Assembly: GCF_008808095.1 (NCBI RefSeq)
Contig: NZ_CP023396.1
Location: forward strand, 2,294,001 to 2,358,000
Direction: 5' to 3'
DNA length: 64,000 nucleotides
From: Pseudoalteromonas ruthenica
GTDB taxonomy: Bacteria > Pseudomonadota > Gammaproteobacteria > Enterobacterales > Alteromonadaceae
Both the position numbers and the translations under genes were made by a program. Within the stretch, counting starts at the first letter, position 1. Each line of letters begins with the position of its first letter. Of the stretch, positions 46,242 through 56,370 are shown one piece after another. Under the pieces are notes generated by a model, which saw only the letters and a list, made by a program, of their open reading frames with translations, searched no databases and was not told where the DNA came from.

Positions 46242-48591
46242 GCGGGTTCTCCTTAATAGCTGAAAGACTCGGTTGAGATGAGGTAGACGGGCGTGCAACA
46301 AGCATGAGCAGCGCCGGGAGTAATAAGAAATCAATGATCAGTGCCATAACAATGGCCAGCGCCGTTAACATGCCCATTTGCGCGTTGATCATAAAGGTGG
46401 AGTAAGCCAGCACCATAAAGCCGCCCGCTAAAATTAAGGTGGTCACGAAGATGGCCTCTCCGACAGTGGTAAACGCATATTCAATGGCCGCTTGCGGCGT
46501 AAGGCCGCGCTCTCGCCGAGCTCTTAGGTACTTGCTGAGGAAGTGCACGGTGTTATCGACAATGATCCCTAACGAAGTTGAGGTCACTGTGGCCGCCGCA
46601 ACCCCCACTTGACCCACTAACAGTGCCCATACGCCAAAGGTGAACAACATCGGAATGGTATTGGGGATCAAGCTCAAGAAGCCGTACTTAAGGCTACGTA
46701 AGGTAAGGATCATAATCAGGCAAATCGCGATGATGGCAATGGCATTACCACTGAGCATGCTTTGTGCGTTACGTTGGAAGATATGTGAGAACATCACCGT
46801 AGCGCCAGTGGCTTTGGCATGCATCGCCGCTGGCGTGTTGCTTTGCAGCCAGCCTTCAGCACGCTCAATAAAGGCCTGAATTTCTGCAGTAGATAGGTTA
46901 TCCAGCGTCAGGCTTAACCGTGAAGCCGATTTATCCATACTGACGCGGTCAGTTAAATCGAGGCCAAAGGGCAGTGACATCTCGTACAGCAACAGATACT
47001 GCGCCGCTAACTGGCGATTATCAGGCAAGCGATATAGCGCCTCGTTATCCTGATGCATATTCTTATTTAAGCGTTTAATAATGTCGGTGTAGCTATACAC
47101 ATGAACTACTTCTGGCTGTTGACGTAACCATGTGGTGAAATCTGCCAGTCCCTGCTGATACTCGGGTTTACTGACGCCGCCACTTTCACCACTTTGAATG
47201 TCAAATTCCACTACATAAATGCCTGTTAAGTGCTCCATGGTGAAGTCGGTGTCGCGACGAAACTCAACGCGCTGATCAAAGTAGTTTACGAACTCGTCAT
47301 TGAGCTCAATTTGCGGAATAGCCAAGCCACAGCCAATGCTCAGTAGCACTGTCGCAGCAATAATCATTCGATACTTTTTCGCGACCTGATTACCAAAACG
47401 CCCTAACCACACATTCAGGCCGTTGCGTTTTTTCTTATAGGTTTTCTTATCCGGCAAAATAGCCAGTAAACAAGGCAGGAATACCAGTGAGAGCAACCAA
47501 GCTGCGGCGATACCCATAGCAGTGATATTCCCTAAATCAGCAAATGGCGGCGCATCAGACATATTTAAGGTTAAAAAACCAACGATGGTGGTGATACTGG
47601 TAATGGACACGGCAACAAAATTGACTCGTAAGCTCTCTTTAATTGCAGCGAGCTTGTCCATGCCCTCTCTTCGCGCGCTAGCGTATGACAACAGCACATG
47701 GATGCTATCGGCAATGGCCAAAGTGAGAATAATGGTCGGTGCGGTGATGGAGATAGGCGTAAGCTCTATGCCGATATAGCCAGTTAGGCCCATGGCCGCT
47801 GCGCTGGCAAGGATCACTACGCCCACCGCAGCAATGGTACCGGGAATACTGCGCAGGCTCATATACATCACCACGATGAGCACTAGGTACATAATCGGCG
47901 TGAGGGTTTGCGCATCGGTTTGCCCAGCCTCACTAAAGGCGTTGTTGAGCATAGAAATGCCACTAATAGCAAAGGTAAGCTCAGGGTGCTGCTGCTTCAT
48001 TTGCGCCACTAAATCGCGCACATAATTCACCGCTTTTGGCACTTCCGCCAAAGACTCCCCTGGATATTGCACGGTAATATTAATACCCGAGGTGCGGCCA
48101 TTGTTGGCAATTAAGCGGTTGGCCAGTAGCGGTTCATCAAGGGCTATGCGTGCTTTTTCTTGCAATGCTGGCCAAGATAATTGCTCGGCATTTTTGATCA
48201 GATCGGCGACGATAAGGTCGTCTTGCTCAGCATAGGTATGTTGGAAATTAGTGATAGAGTCGACACGACTCGCAAAAGGGGTTTTCCACGCCTGTTCGGT
48301 GAGCTGCTCCACCACCTTCGCATGATTAGGCGTTAACCCTTGGCTTTGCTCGTCGTGCACCACGATCAGAATGTTGTCATTTTTACTGTATTTGTCTTGG
48401 AAGTTCTCAAAGGCAACGAGCTCTGGGTTCTCAGGGCTGAAAAATGCCCGGTAGTCGTTCGAGAAAGTGAGCCCTTTAGCCCCTATTGCCAGTGCGATGC
48501 AAATCAGCACACTGACAATAAGCAATAGCCAAGGGTAGCGTGTCACGCACTGCCCCCACCGCAGGGCTAAGTTGCTAATAAAGTGGTTCAT
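46222..48591 (-). CDS. RND superfamily (MMPL-type) exporter
   Basis: 789 residues from the ATG at 48591, five bases after the strong ribosome site AAGGAG. Twelve membrane helices in two halves, each with a large periplasmic loop, and the sterol-sensing-like segments characteristic of MMPL/HpnN transporters. Such pumps move lipids and hydrophobic metabolites rather than drugs through a TolC tripartite system. It follows tetR after 90 bases that include a candidate operator. Probably exports the product of the halogenase/isonitrile genes. Confidence 0.88.
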   Translation of the reverse strand: MNHFISNLALRWGQCVTRYPWLLLIVSVLICIALAIGAKGLTFSNDYRAFFSPENPELVAFENFQDKYSKNDNILIVVHDEQSQGLTPNHAKVVEQLTEQAWKTPFASRVDSITNFQHTYAEQDDLIVADLIKNAEQLSWPALQEKARIALDEPLLANRLIANNGRTSGINITVQYPGESLAEVPKAVNYVRDLVAQMKQQHPELTFAISGISMLNNAFSEAGQTDAQTLTPIMYLVLIVVMYMSLRSIPGTIAAVGVVILASAAAMGLTGYIGIELTPISITAPTIILTLAIADSIHVLLSYASARREGMDKLAAIKESLRVNFVAVSITSITTIVGFLTLNMSDAPPFADLGNITAMGIAAAWLLSLVFLPCLLAILPDKKTYKKKRNGLNVWLGRFGNQVAKKYRMIIAATVLLSIGCGLAIPQIELNDEFVNYFDQRVEFRRDTDFTMEHLTGIYVVEFDIQSGESGGVSKPEYQQGLADFTTWLRQQPEVVHVYSYTDIIKRLNKNMHQDNEALYRLPDNRQLAAQYLLLYEMSLPFGLDLTDRVSMDKSASRLSLTLDNLSTAEIQAFIERAEGWLQSNTPAAMHAKATGATVMFSHIFQRNAQSMLSGNAIAIIAICLIMILTLRSLKYGFLSLIPNTIPMLFTFGVWALLVGQVGVAAATVTSTSLGIIVDNTVHFLSKYLRARRERGLTPQAAIEYAFTTVGEAIFVTTLILAGGFMVLAYSTFMINAQMGMLTALAIVMALIIDFLLLPALLMLVARPSTSSQPSLSAIKENPHEAINS

Positions 48592-48606
48592 TATCACTCC
48601 TTATAA

Positions 48607-48622
48607 CAGAACACACATTCTG
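48607..48622 (-). promoter_or_regulatory. Candidate TetR operator upstream of the RND gene
   Basis: CAGAACACACATTCTG, an imperfect palindrome with CAGAA/TTCTG ends. It shares AGAA, CATTCT and spacing with the perfect palindrome in the tetR promoter. Located immediately upstream of the RND ribosome site, so binding would block the exporter operon. Confidence 0.55.
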
Positions 48623-48681
48623 ATAATGGTAAAAAATAACGCCTCAAGTGAGGCTCTTTATTTTCATAATAGCATAGTACC

Positions 48682-49269
48682 TTATTCAGGTTCAGCCATC
48701 ATGTCGAATATAGTCGTCAAATATTGCCGTAATGTGTCACGATGAAAATCACTGCGAGCCATCACTGCTACGCCTTGCAACACACCGAGTAAGCACACGC
48801 TCAAATCAAATGCACTGAGCTCCTGGCGTACCTCGCTACGTGCTTGAGCTCGCTCAATAAAATGCTGAAACTGTGCGGTCAGCTTGGCATAAATATCACG
48901 CACAATGCTGTTCACATCCATATCTGTTTCACCAATCTCGGTAGCTGTATTGCAAATAAGACAGCCATTAGCGCCATGCTCAGCAATGTTCTCGCTGTAC
49001 ATGGAGAAAAAACAGCGTAGGTCTTCAAGCTCACCATCACTTTGCGCTATGCGCTTCAGCCCTGGGCTAATTTTGCTGAGGGAATACTCTTGCAAACACC
49101 GTTTGAACAGTTCTTTCTTGTTACCAAATTCTTGGTAAAAACCATACCTACTCACACCTGTTGCTTTAACCAACTGCTCCATTGATGTATCGCGGTAACC
49201 TTGGCGCCAAAACATAATAGTTGCCTTGCGCAGGGCTTCACTTACATCAAATTCTCTGGTTCGTGCCAT
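48682..49269 (-). CDS. TetR family transcriptional regulator of the isonitrile cluster
   Basis: 195 residues from the ATG at 49269 (MARTREFDVSEAL); the longer frame includes the promoter. Helix-turn-helix at about 25-47 (TSMEQLVKATGVSRYGFYQEFGNK), then a helical ligand-binding domain with a C-terminal TetR-C fold. Upstream of, and on the same strand as, the exporter and biosynthetic genes. A palindrome covers its own -10 box, so autorepression is expected, with release by the pathway product or a related small molecule. Confidence 0.88.
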   Translation of the reverse strand: MARTREFDVSEALRKATIMFWRQGYRDTSMEQLVKATGVSRYGFYQEFGNKKELFKRCLQEYSLSKISPGLKRIAQSDGELEDLRCFFSMYSENIAEHGANGCLICNTATEIGETDMDVNSIVRDIYAKLTAQFQHFIERAQARSEVRQELSAFDLSVCLLGVLQGVAVMARSDFHRDTLRQYLTTIFDMMAEPE

Positions 49270-49295
49270 AGGTTGTTCTCTGCTTAGCGTTTTTA

Positions 49296-49326
49296 AGAAT
49301 GTACATTCTGAAATAGAAAAGATCAA
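49296..49326 (-). promoter_or_regulatory. tetR promoter with overlapping 14-base palindromic operator
   Basis: On the minus strand TTGATC (49321-49326), 17-base spacer, TACATT (49298-49303). The perfect palindrome AGAATGTACATTCT (49296-49309) covers the -10 box. This is a standard arrangement for TetR autorepression, and a related palindrome precedes the RND gene. Confidence 0.7.
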
Positions 49327-49335
49327 GTTAAGATC

Positions 49336-49362
49336 AAAAAGAAAAAGCGCCCATTGGGCGCC
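49336..49362 (-). terminator. Rho-independent terminator after the DUF3016 gene
   Basis: GCGCCC / GGGCGC stem with 3-base loop; on the minus strand it is followed by TTTTTCTTTTT. It insulates the tetR promoter from the upstream gene. Confidence 0.85.
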
Positions 49363-49393
49363 TAACTTTGCCTTAATTAAATAGTGCTAGTCG

Positions 49394-49906
49394 CTAGCGA
49401 TAGGCTTTCTTCGGCTCGATACCCAGCTCAGGCAACAAGGTTTTCTCAAACCACGAGCTTATCAAGCGAAAATCATAATAGTTGGCTTCGTTGGCTCGAG
49501 GTGAGCGAATGCGATCCATAAACTGCATGTCTTTTAAATCCGCTTCCCCTTCACTGACCACGTTACCCTCGGCATCGGTGACCGAGTAAGTAAAGTTAAT
49601 CTTAGGCATGTAGATAGGTTTAATCACGCGGATCTCATTCATCCCAAAGCGCACATCGCCGGCCAAATCGAGGTTGGTGATCTCAGCGTTAAACACATAC
49701 CCTTCAGGCAGGTTTTCTGCTTCTCTACTAAAGTGCTTATTAAAGTTTTTAACCAGTCGCTTGTGAAACGGTCCTTTTACTTCATTAGCTGGACGCGCAT
49801 CGGTGTAATCGTCTAAGTCATGCCATTTGATTTTTGCTTCGCCAGCATAGCTACTAAGGGATGTAACTAATGCCGCGATTGCCAAACTGTAGCTCAGTGA
49901 TTTCAT
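49394..49906 (-). CDS. DUF3016 family exported protein
   Basis: 170 residues from the second of two adjacent ATGs (49909 and 49906), which lies six bases after GGAG. Signal peptide ends SYAG at about residue 20. The mature part with IKWHDLDDYTDARPANEVKGPF and repeated beta strands fits DUF3016, a family of unknown function found in Alteromonadales and Xanthomonadales. Not obviously linked to its neighbours. Own terminator downstream. Confidence 0.75.
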   Translation of the reverse strand: MKSLSYSLAIAALVTSLSSYAGEAKIKWHDLDDYTDARPANEVKGPFHKRLVKNFNKHFSREAENLPEGYVFNAEITNLDLAGDVRFGMNEIRVIKPIYMPKINFTYSVTDAEGNVVSEGEADLKDMQFMDRIRSPRANEANYYDFRLISSWFEKTLLPELGIEPKKAYR

Positions 49907-49909
49907 CAT

Positions 49910-50265
49910 ACTCTCCAATTGCGTACGTCTATCTACTATAGACCGCTTGTTGTGTTGTTTGATTACTAAAACACCGCCAAGTTCGTAACAATTAGTAATC
50001 ATTAATAACTATTTGTAGCCTGTGTACCCAATCGAGTCAACGCCCAGCAACTAACCCCTCTGAGTTTTACAGTTTGCCTCGTCGAATCTCTCATTTAGCA
50101 GCAGCGACTGTTTATTGCTTGAGTCTCACGCTCGCTACTTTTTGAGCGCCCTAATAATAAAGGTTATTGAGCCAATACTCGTTGCCGCTTTCAGCTTTTC
50201 CTCAGTACGCCAGAAGAACAAATGTTGCTGTCAGGGCCAAGTTAGGGATGAAATTCAGCAGCCAT
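49910..50265. other. Intergenic region upstream of the DUF3016 gene
   Basis: About 355 bases between two minus-strand units (groEL end and DUF3016 start). No convincing open frame, RNA gene or repeat was seen. It should hold the DUF3016 promoter. Confidence 0.4.
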
Positions 50266-50296
50266 AAAAAAACCCAGCCGAAGCTGGGTTTTTATT
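50266..50296 (-). terminator. Rho-independent terminator of groES-groEL
   Basis: AACCCAGC / GCTGGGTT stem with a CGAA tetraloop, flanked by A and T runs so it can work on both strands. Lies 24 bases past the groEL stop. Confidence 0.9.
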
Positions 50297-50319
50297 AAGC
50301 GAGATAGCTTGAGGGATGA

Positions 50320-51981
<1,662 letters not shown>

Positions 51982-52024
51982 CTAAATTCTGTTTAAACCA
52001 AGTGTGTCAACATCAAGGGGTGAG

Positions 52025-52312
52025 TTAGCTCACGATACCTAGGATGTTGTCTTCACGCATAATTAGGTACTCTTGACCGTCGATTTTTTCAGTCTTCTCA
52101 ACGTAAGAGCCGAACAACACAGTGTCGCCCGCTTTTACTTCCAATGCGCGTACTTCGCCGCTATCCAATACCCGGCCGTTACCTACTGCCACTACTTCAC
52201 CTCGCGATGATTTTTCAGCCGCAGAACCAGTCAGCACGATACCGCCAGCAGACTTGGTTTCTTCTTCTAGACGCTTAACGATCACGCGATCATGTAAAGG
52301 ACGAATGTTCAT
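52025..52312 (-). CDS. groES: Co-chaperonin GroES
   Basis: 95 residues, start [14 protein letters not shown], mobile loop region [14 protein letters not shown] and the GDTVLFGSY strand. Caps the GroEL ring. First gene of the heat-shock operon, behind a sigma-32 type promoter. No CIRCE element seen. Confidence 0.99.
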   Translation of the reverse strand: MNIRPLHDRVIVKRLEEETKSAGGIVLTGSAAEKSSRGEVVAVGNGRVLDSGEVRALEVKAGDTVLFGSYVEKTEKIDGQEYLIMREDNILGIVS

Positions 52313-52378
52313 TTGTTTGTTTCTCCTAACAGTTTCTGAACAACTACAGAAAAGTCATTAAAATTTAGTTGCCATATC

Positions 52379-52407
52379 TAATGGGGGTCGAGGTTTTAAA
52401 ACCCAAG
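52379..52407 (-). promoter_or_regulatory. Sigma-32 (RpoH) heat-shock promoter of groES-groEL
   Basis: On the minus strand CTTGGGT (52401-52407), a 14-base spacer and CCCCATTA (52379-52386). The -10 element is a near-perfect match to the RpoH consensus; the -35 element is partial. Start site would be about 60 bases before the groES ATG. Confidence 0.75.
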
Positions 52408-52436
52408 AGTAAAAATTAAAATTTTTTACTCTTTTC
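52405..52436 (-). terminator. A+T-rich hairpin at the end of fxsA
   Basis: Stem AAGAGTAAAAA / TTTTTACTCTT overlapping the fxsA stop codon and reaching into the groES -35 region. Likely ends fxsA transcription before the heat-shock promoter. Confidence 0.55.
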
Positions 52437-52905
52437 GTTCATATTCACCTTCGATAGTGGTGTGCTCTTCGCGACGCTCACTGTGTTGATGCTGTTGGTG
52501 GCTGTGAAATTCAGCACTGAAGGTGCTTTGCCCCATCCCTTGGCTCATGCGCACTTGCGCCTGAGAAGCAAAGGTTGCGGCCATTTTATTGCGCACTGCT
52601 GGCGTCAGTAATAAGAAGCCGAATACGTCGGTCACTATACCGGGCGTTAACAACAGAACGCCAGCAATGATGACACAGATACCAGTAAACATTTGTTTTG
52701 CCGGCATTTGCCCTTGTGCCATTTGCACCTGCGCCTCACGCATTGCGCCAACGCCTTGTTGCTTCACCAGCTTAGCGCCCAAAATCGCGGTAACGATAAT
52801 TAAGGCAATGGTGGCAACGCCGCCAATCACCTCGCTTAATTGAATCAATAGCGCGATTTCGATGATTGGAACAATGATAAATAGTAAAAAAAGTGCTCTG
52901 AACAT
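52426..52905 (-). CDS. fxsA: FxsA family membrane protein
   Basis: 159 residues from the ATG at 52905 (MFRALFLLFIIVPIIE); earlier in-frame ATGs lie in the leader. About three membrane helices in residues 1-100, with GAKLVKQQGVGAMREAQ between them and a hydrophilic, His/Glu-rich tail. FxsA overexpression suppresses F exclusion of phage T7 in E. coli; the normal role is unknown. Frequently next to groES in gammaproteobacteria, as here. Confidence 0.88.
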   Translation of the reverse strand: MFRALFLLFIIVPIIEIALLIQLSEVIGGVATIALIIVTAILGAKLVKQQGVGAMREAQVQMAQGQMPAKQMFTGICVIIAGVLLLTPGIVTDVFGFLLLTPAVRNKMAATFASQAQVRMSQGMGQSTFSAEFHSHQQHQHSERREEHTTIEGEYERKE

Positions 52906-53045
52906 AACGGCTCTCATAAAAGTCGATGAAATAGAATTGAGGTTGATAAGGTCAGATTTCAAGTCATCTGTTGTCGCTCTATGGGCTTTGCCCTTGCTAT
53001 CAGCTAGTATGGGGGTTAGAAACGGGACTCACAAAAAGGTTCAGT

Positions 53046-53366
53046 ATGACTACTCACTACCGGCTTATCTTTACAACTTGTGCAAATAAACAAGAAGCAC
53101 GCGCGATGGCAGAACAATTGGTGCAGTTAAAACTCGCCGCCTGTGTCAACATTCTTCCCGAAGTAGAGTCAATCTACATGTGGCAAGGAGAAGTGGCCAG
53201 CGAAAACGAGACCAAACTGCTAATTAAAACCAAGTCTGAGAAAATGAACCAGGTGATCCAAACCATTAAACAGCTACATAGTTATGAAGTGCCTGAAATC
53301 CAGGTTGTTGATGTGGCCACCGGAAACCTGGCGTATTTTAATTGGATGGATGAGGTATTAAATTAA
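53046..53366 (+). CDS. cutA: Divalent-cation tolerance protein CutA
   Basis: 106 residues from the ATG at 53046; the longer frame lacks a sensible N-terminus. Contains LIFTTCANKQEARAMAEQLV, LAACVNILP and SYEVPEIQVVDV, all CutA1 hallmarks. A PII-like trimer linked to copper tolerance. The stop overlaps the dsbD start (TAATG), the common cutA-dsbD pairing. Confidence 0.96.
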   Translation: MTTHYRLIFTTCANKQEARAMAEQLVQLKLAACVNILPEVESIYMWQGEVASENETKLLIKTKSEKMNQVIQTIKQLHSYEVPEIQVVDVATGNLAYFNWMDEVLN

Positions 53367-55150
53367 TGCGTTATGTGCTGTTTTTGCTCACCTTAGCGTT
53401 TAGCTCGCTAAGTTGGGCGAACAACTCCGTTTTAAATAGCTTATTAGAGCCCTCTAAAAGCACTTTTCTCCCCGTTGAGCAGGCATTTAAGCTCGACTTT
53501 GACCAACAAGGCGACACCTTATTTGTAGGGTGGGATATTGAGCCAGGTTATTACCTCTACAAACACAAGTTAGAGTTTGTCGGTAAGGGCGCCACCATCA
53601 CTCCACCCAGTGACCTTCCCCAAGGGGACATGATTGAAGACGAGTTTTTCGGTCGCACTGAGGTCTATTTTGATAGTGTGAGTATTATTTCCAAACTCAG
53701 TGATGTGGGTGATAATGCCAGTGTCAAAGTACGCTATCAGGGCTGCGCCGAAGCAGGCCTTTGCTACCCCCCTGAAGTGGTGGAAATTCCGCTTACGGCC
53801 CTTGCTACCAGCACGGCGACTACCGCTGCGCCAACCAGCGAGGTCCCGGTTAACAAAGCCACCAGTGATGAGGGTGAACAATCACTCACTGAGCGTTTAG
53901 CCAGCCAAAGCTTGGTCACGAATTTAGTATTCTTTTTTGTTGTCGGTATCGGCCTGGCGTTTACACCTTGTGTGTTCCCCATGTTCCCGATTCTTTCTAG
54001 CTTAATCGCTGGGCAGAAAAACCTCTCTACGAAAAAAGCCTTTAGCCTGTCGTTTGTTTATGTACAGGGCATGGCCGTTACCTACGCGCTACTAGGTTTA
54101 GTGGTTGCCTATTTCGGCGGGCATATTCAAGGCTATTTACAGCACCCCTATGTATTAATCAGCTTTAGTTTGCTGTTTGTATTGCTGGCGCTATCGATGT
54201 TTGGGCTTTACGAAATTCGTTTACCCCAAAGTTTGATGAGCCGCCTAACAGAAGTCAGTAATAAGCAAAAAGGCGGAAACTACACCGGCGTATTCTTGAT
54301 GGGCGTACTCAGCGGCCTGATTGCCTCGCCGTGCACCACTGCACCACTTTCTGCAGCGCTACTTTATGTGGCTCAAAGCGGCGATTTTGTGGTTGGTGGC
54401 TTGACCTTATATGCCTTAAGCCTAGGTATGGGCCTACCACTGCTGCTATTAGGCACCTCGGGCGGGAAATTACTCCCCAAGGCCGGTGGCTGGATGGAGC
54501 AAGTAAAAACCTTGTTTGGCTTTTTAATGTTGTTTGTGCCACTTATCTTGTTAGAGCGTATTTTACCTTTCGAGGTGATCTTGCTAATGGCCGGCTTGTT
54601 GGCAATTGCTACCGCTATATACTTACATTATTGGCAAAGCGGTCAAAACCAAGGGAAAGGAAAAACGACTCTATGGAGTTTTGCCATGCTGCTGTTTGTT
54701 GGTGGCTTAATGCTGGTACAAAACTACATTTGGCCTAAGCCACAGAGTAACAGCACGGCTGCGACAGTTTCCTCTAACGAAAAGCATGGTGAATTTGTAC
54801 ATGTAGCTAATTTAGCAGAGCTGGAAACCTTGATTGCTCAAACCGATGGCTTGGTGATGGTTGATCTCTATGCCGAGTGGTGTGTGGCATGTAAAGAGTT
54901 TGAGAAGTACACATTCCCGAAAGACAACGTGCAACAGCAGTTTGAGCATTTCACTTTGGTACAGGTCGACCTCACCGAAAGTAATGACACCACCATTGAA
55001 TTAATGGAGCACTACACCGTTTTTGGTCTACCAAGTATTTTGTTTTTCGATAACAGCAACGAAGAATTACCTGAGCTGAGAGTCACCGGTTTTATGGGGG
55101 CAGATGAATTTGCTTCCCACCTACAAGCAGTACGTGACGCAGCACAGTAA
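53366..55150 (+). CDS. dsbD: Thiol:disulfide interchange protein DsbD
   Basis: 594 residues. Signal peptide (1-18), periplasmic alpha domain with Cys127 and Cys133 (CAEAGLC), eight-helix membrane domain with the redox cysteines in FTPCVFPMFP and SPCTTAPLS, and a C-terminal thioredoxin gamma domain with WCVAC near residue 503. Passes electrons from cytoplasmic thioredoxin to DsbC, DsbE and related proteins. Confidence 0.97.
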   Translation: MRYVLFLLTLAFSSLSWANNSVLNSLLEPSKSTFLPVEQAFKLDFDQQGDTLFVGWDIEPGYYLYKHKLEFVGKGATITPPSDLPQGDMIEDEFFGRTEVYFDSVSIISKLSDVGDNASVKVRYQGCAEAGLCYPPEVVEIPLTALATSTATTAAPTSEVPVNKATSDEGEQSLTERLASQSLVTNLVFFFVVGIGLAFTPCVFPMFPILSSLIAGQKNLSTKKAFSLSFVYVQGMAVTYALLGLVVAYFGGHIQGYLQHPYVLISFSLLFVLLALSMFGLYEIRLPQSLMSRLTEVSNKQKGGNYTGVFLMGVLSGLIASPCTTAPLSAALLYVAQSGDFVVGGLTLYALSLGMGLPLLLLGTSGGKLLPKAGGWMEQVKTLFGFLMLFVPLILLERILPFEVILLMAGLLAIATAIYLHYWQSGQNQGKGKTTLWSFAMLLFVGGLMLVQNYIWPKPQSNSTAATVSSNEKHGEFVHVANLAELETLIAQTDGLVMVDLYAEWCVACKEFEKYTFPKDNVQQQFEHFTLVQVDLTESNDTTIELMEHYTVFGLPSILFFDNSNEELPELRVTGFMGADEFASHLQAVRDAAQ

Positions 55151-55168
55151 TCCTTTTTACTGATTAAT

Positions 55169-55192
55169 GCAGGGTGAGCCTCATCACCCTGC
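55169..55192 (+). terminator. Hairpin after dsbD
   Basis: Perfect 9-base stem GCAGGGTGA / TCACCCTGC with a 6-base loop about 20 bases past the dsbD stop. Only a weak T tract follows. Confidence 0.55.
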
Positions 55193-55400
55193 TCACTTTC
55201 CCCGCACTAGTAAACCCCACCTAGCCAGACCTGGTTAACAAGGTCATTAGACCAGTATTTTGCTGCTATTTACGTCGAACTCTCTATAATAGTCGGCAAA
55301 CGTGAGAAAAGTTTGCTATTTGCTACTTTTGCCCTTAAGTTAAATACTATTATTTGTACAATCACTTAAAACTCACACGATAAAGGATTTTAGTCGCATT

Positions 55401-55853
55401 ATGACTGCAAAGTTTAAGATTTTAGTTATTAACGGTCCTAACCTAAACATGTTAGGTAAGCGTGAGCCGGATAAATATGGCGTAAAAACACTGGCGCAGA
55501 TCACCAGTGAACTAAATGATGCAGCAGCGGCCTTAAATGTTGAGCTGGCGCACTTTCAAAGTAACAGCGAAGCAGCATTAATAGAGCACATTCACGACGC
55601 GTGGCAGCAATTTGATAGCATTATTATAAACCCTGCCGCATTCACCCACACCAGTGTGGCCCTGCGTGATGCTCTACTCAGTGTTGATATTCCTTTCTTT
55701 GAAGTTCACCTCAGCAACATTCATCAACGCGAACCCTTCCGTCACCACTCTTACTTTTCTGACGTGGCACAAGGGGTTATCTGCGGTTTTGGTGCAATGG
55801 GTTACCACTTCGCGCTTCAAGCAGCGGTCAACCGGTTGCAGAATTCGAATTAA
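55401..55853 (+). CDS. aroQ: Type II 3-dehydroquinate dehydratase
   Basis: 150 residues. [16 protein letters not shown] carries the active-site Asn, Arg and Tyr; [17 protein letters not shown] and [18 protein letters not shown] complete the site. Third step of the shikimate pathway. The aroQ-accB-accC order is common in gammaproteobacteria; gap to accB is 25 bases. Confidence 0.97.
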   Translation: MTAKFKILVINGPNLNMLGKREPDKYGVKTLAQITSELNDAAAALNVELAHFQSNSEAALIEHIHDAWQQFDSIIINPAAFTHTSVALRDALLSVDIPFFEVHLSNIHQREPFRHHSYFSDVAQGVICGFGAMGYHFALQAAVNRLQNSN

Positions 55854-55878
55854 AAACTAACTAACAGGCGGGTTTTTC

Positions 55879-56343
55879 ATGGACATTCGCAAAATAAAGA
55901 AATTAATTGAACTAGTTGAAGAGTCTGGCATTGCTGAGCTTGAGATCACCGAAGGTGAAGAGTCGGTACGTATTAACCGTCATAGCCAAGCTCCTGCGAT
56001 GCCACAGCATTACGCCTTGGCGCCACAAGCGGCTCCTGCTCCTGCAGCCCCGGCGGCTGCTCCAGCAAGTGATGCACCAGCAGCGAGCGATGCACCTGCT
56101 CGCCCTAGCGGCCATGAAGTAACCTCACCTATGGTTGGTACATTCTACGCGGCCTCTTCACCAGAAGCCGCTGCTTATGTTGAAGTAGGTAGTAAAGTTA
56201 ACGTAGGCGACACTTTGTGCATCGTTGAAGCGATGAAGATGATGAACCAGATTGAAGCTGACAAAGCCGGTACGGTTAAAGCTATCTTGGTTGAGAATGG
56301 CGAGCCCGTTGAGTTCGACCAACCTCTTTTCATCATCGAATAA
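55879..56343 (+). CDS. accB: Biotin carboxyl carrier protein of acetyl-CoA carboxylase
   Basis: 154 residues. N-terminal helix [17 protein letters not shown], an Ala/Pro-rich linker (about 40-75) and the biotinyl domain with the biotin-accepting Lys in EAMKMMN (about residue 120). Carries carboxybiotin between AccC and AccA/AccD. Confidence 0.98.
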   Translation: MDIRKIKKLIELVEESGIAELEITEGEESVRINRHSQAPAMPQHYALAPQAAPAPAAPAAAPASDAPAASDAPARPSGHEVTSPMVGTFYAASSPEAAAYVEVGSKVNVGDTLCIVEAMKMMNQIEADKAGTVKAILVENGEPVEFDQPLFIIE

Positions 56344-56370
56344 TCGCGCAACTCAAACAAGGCACTAACT

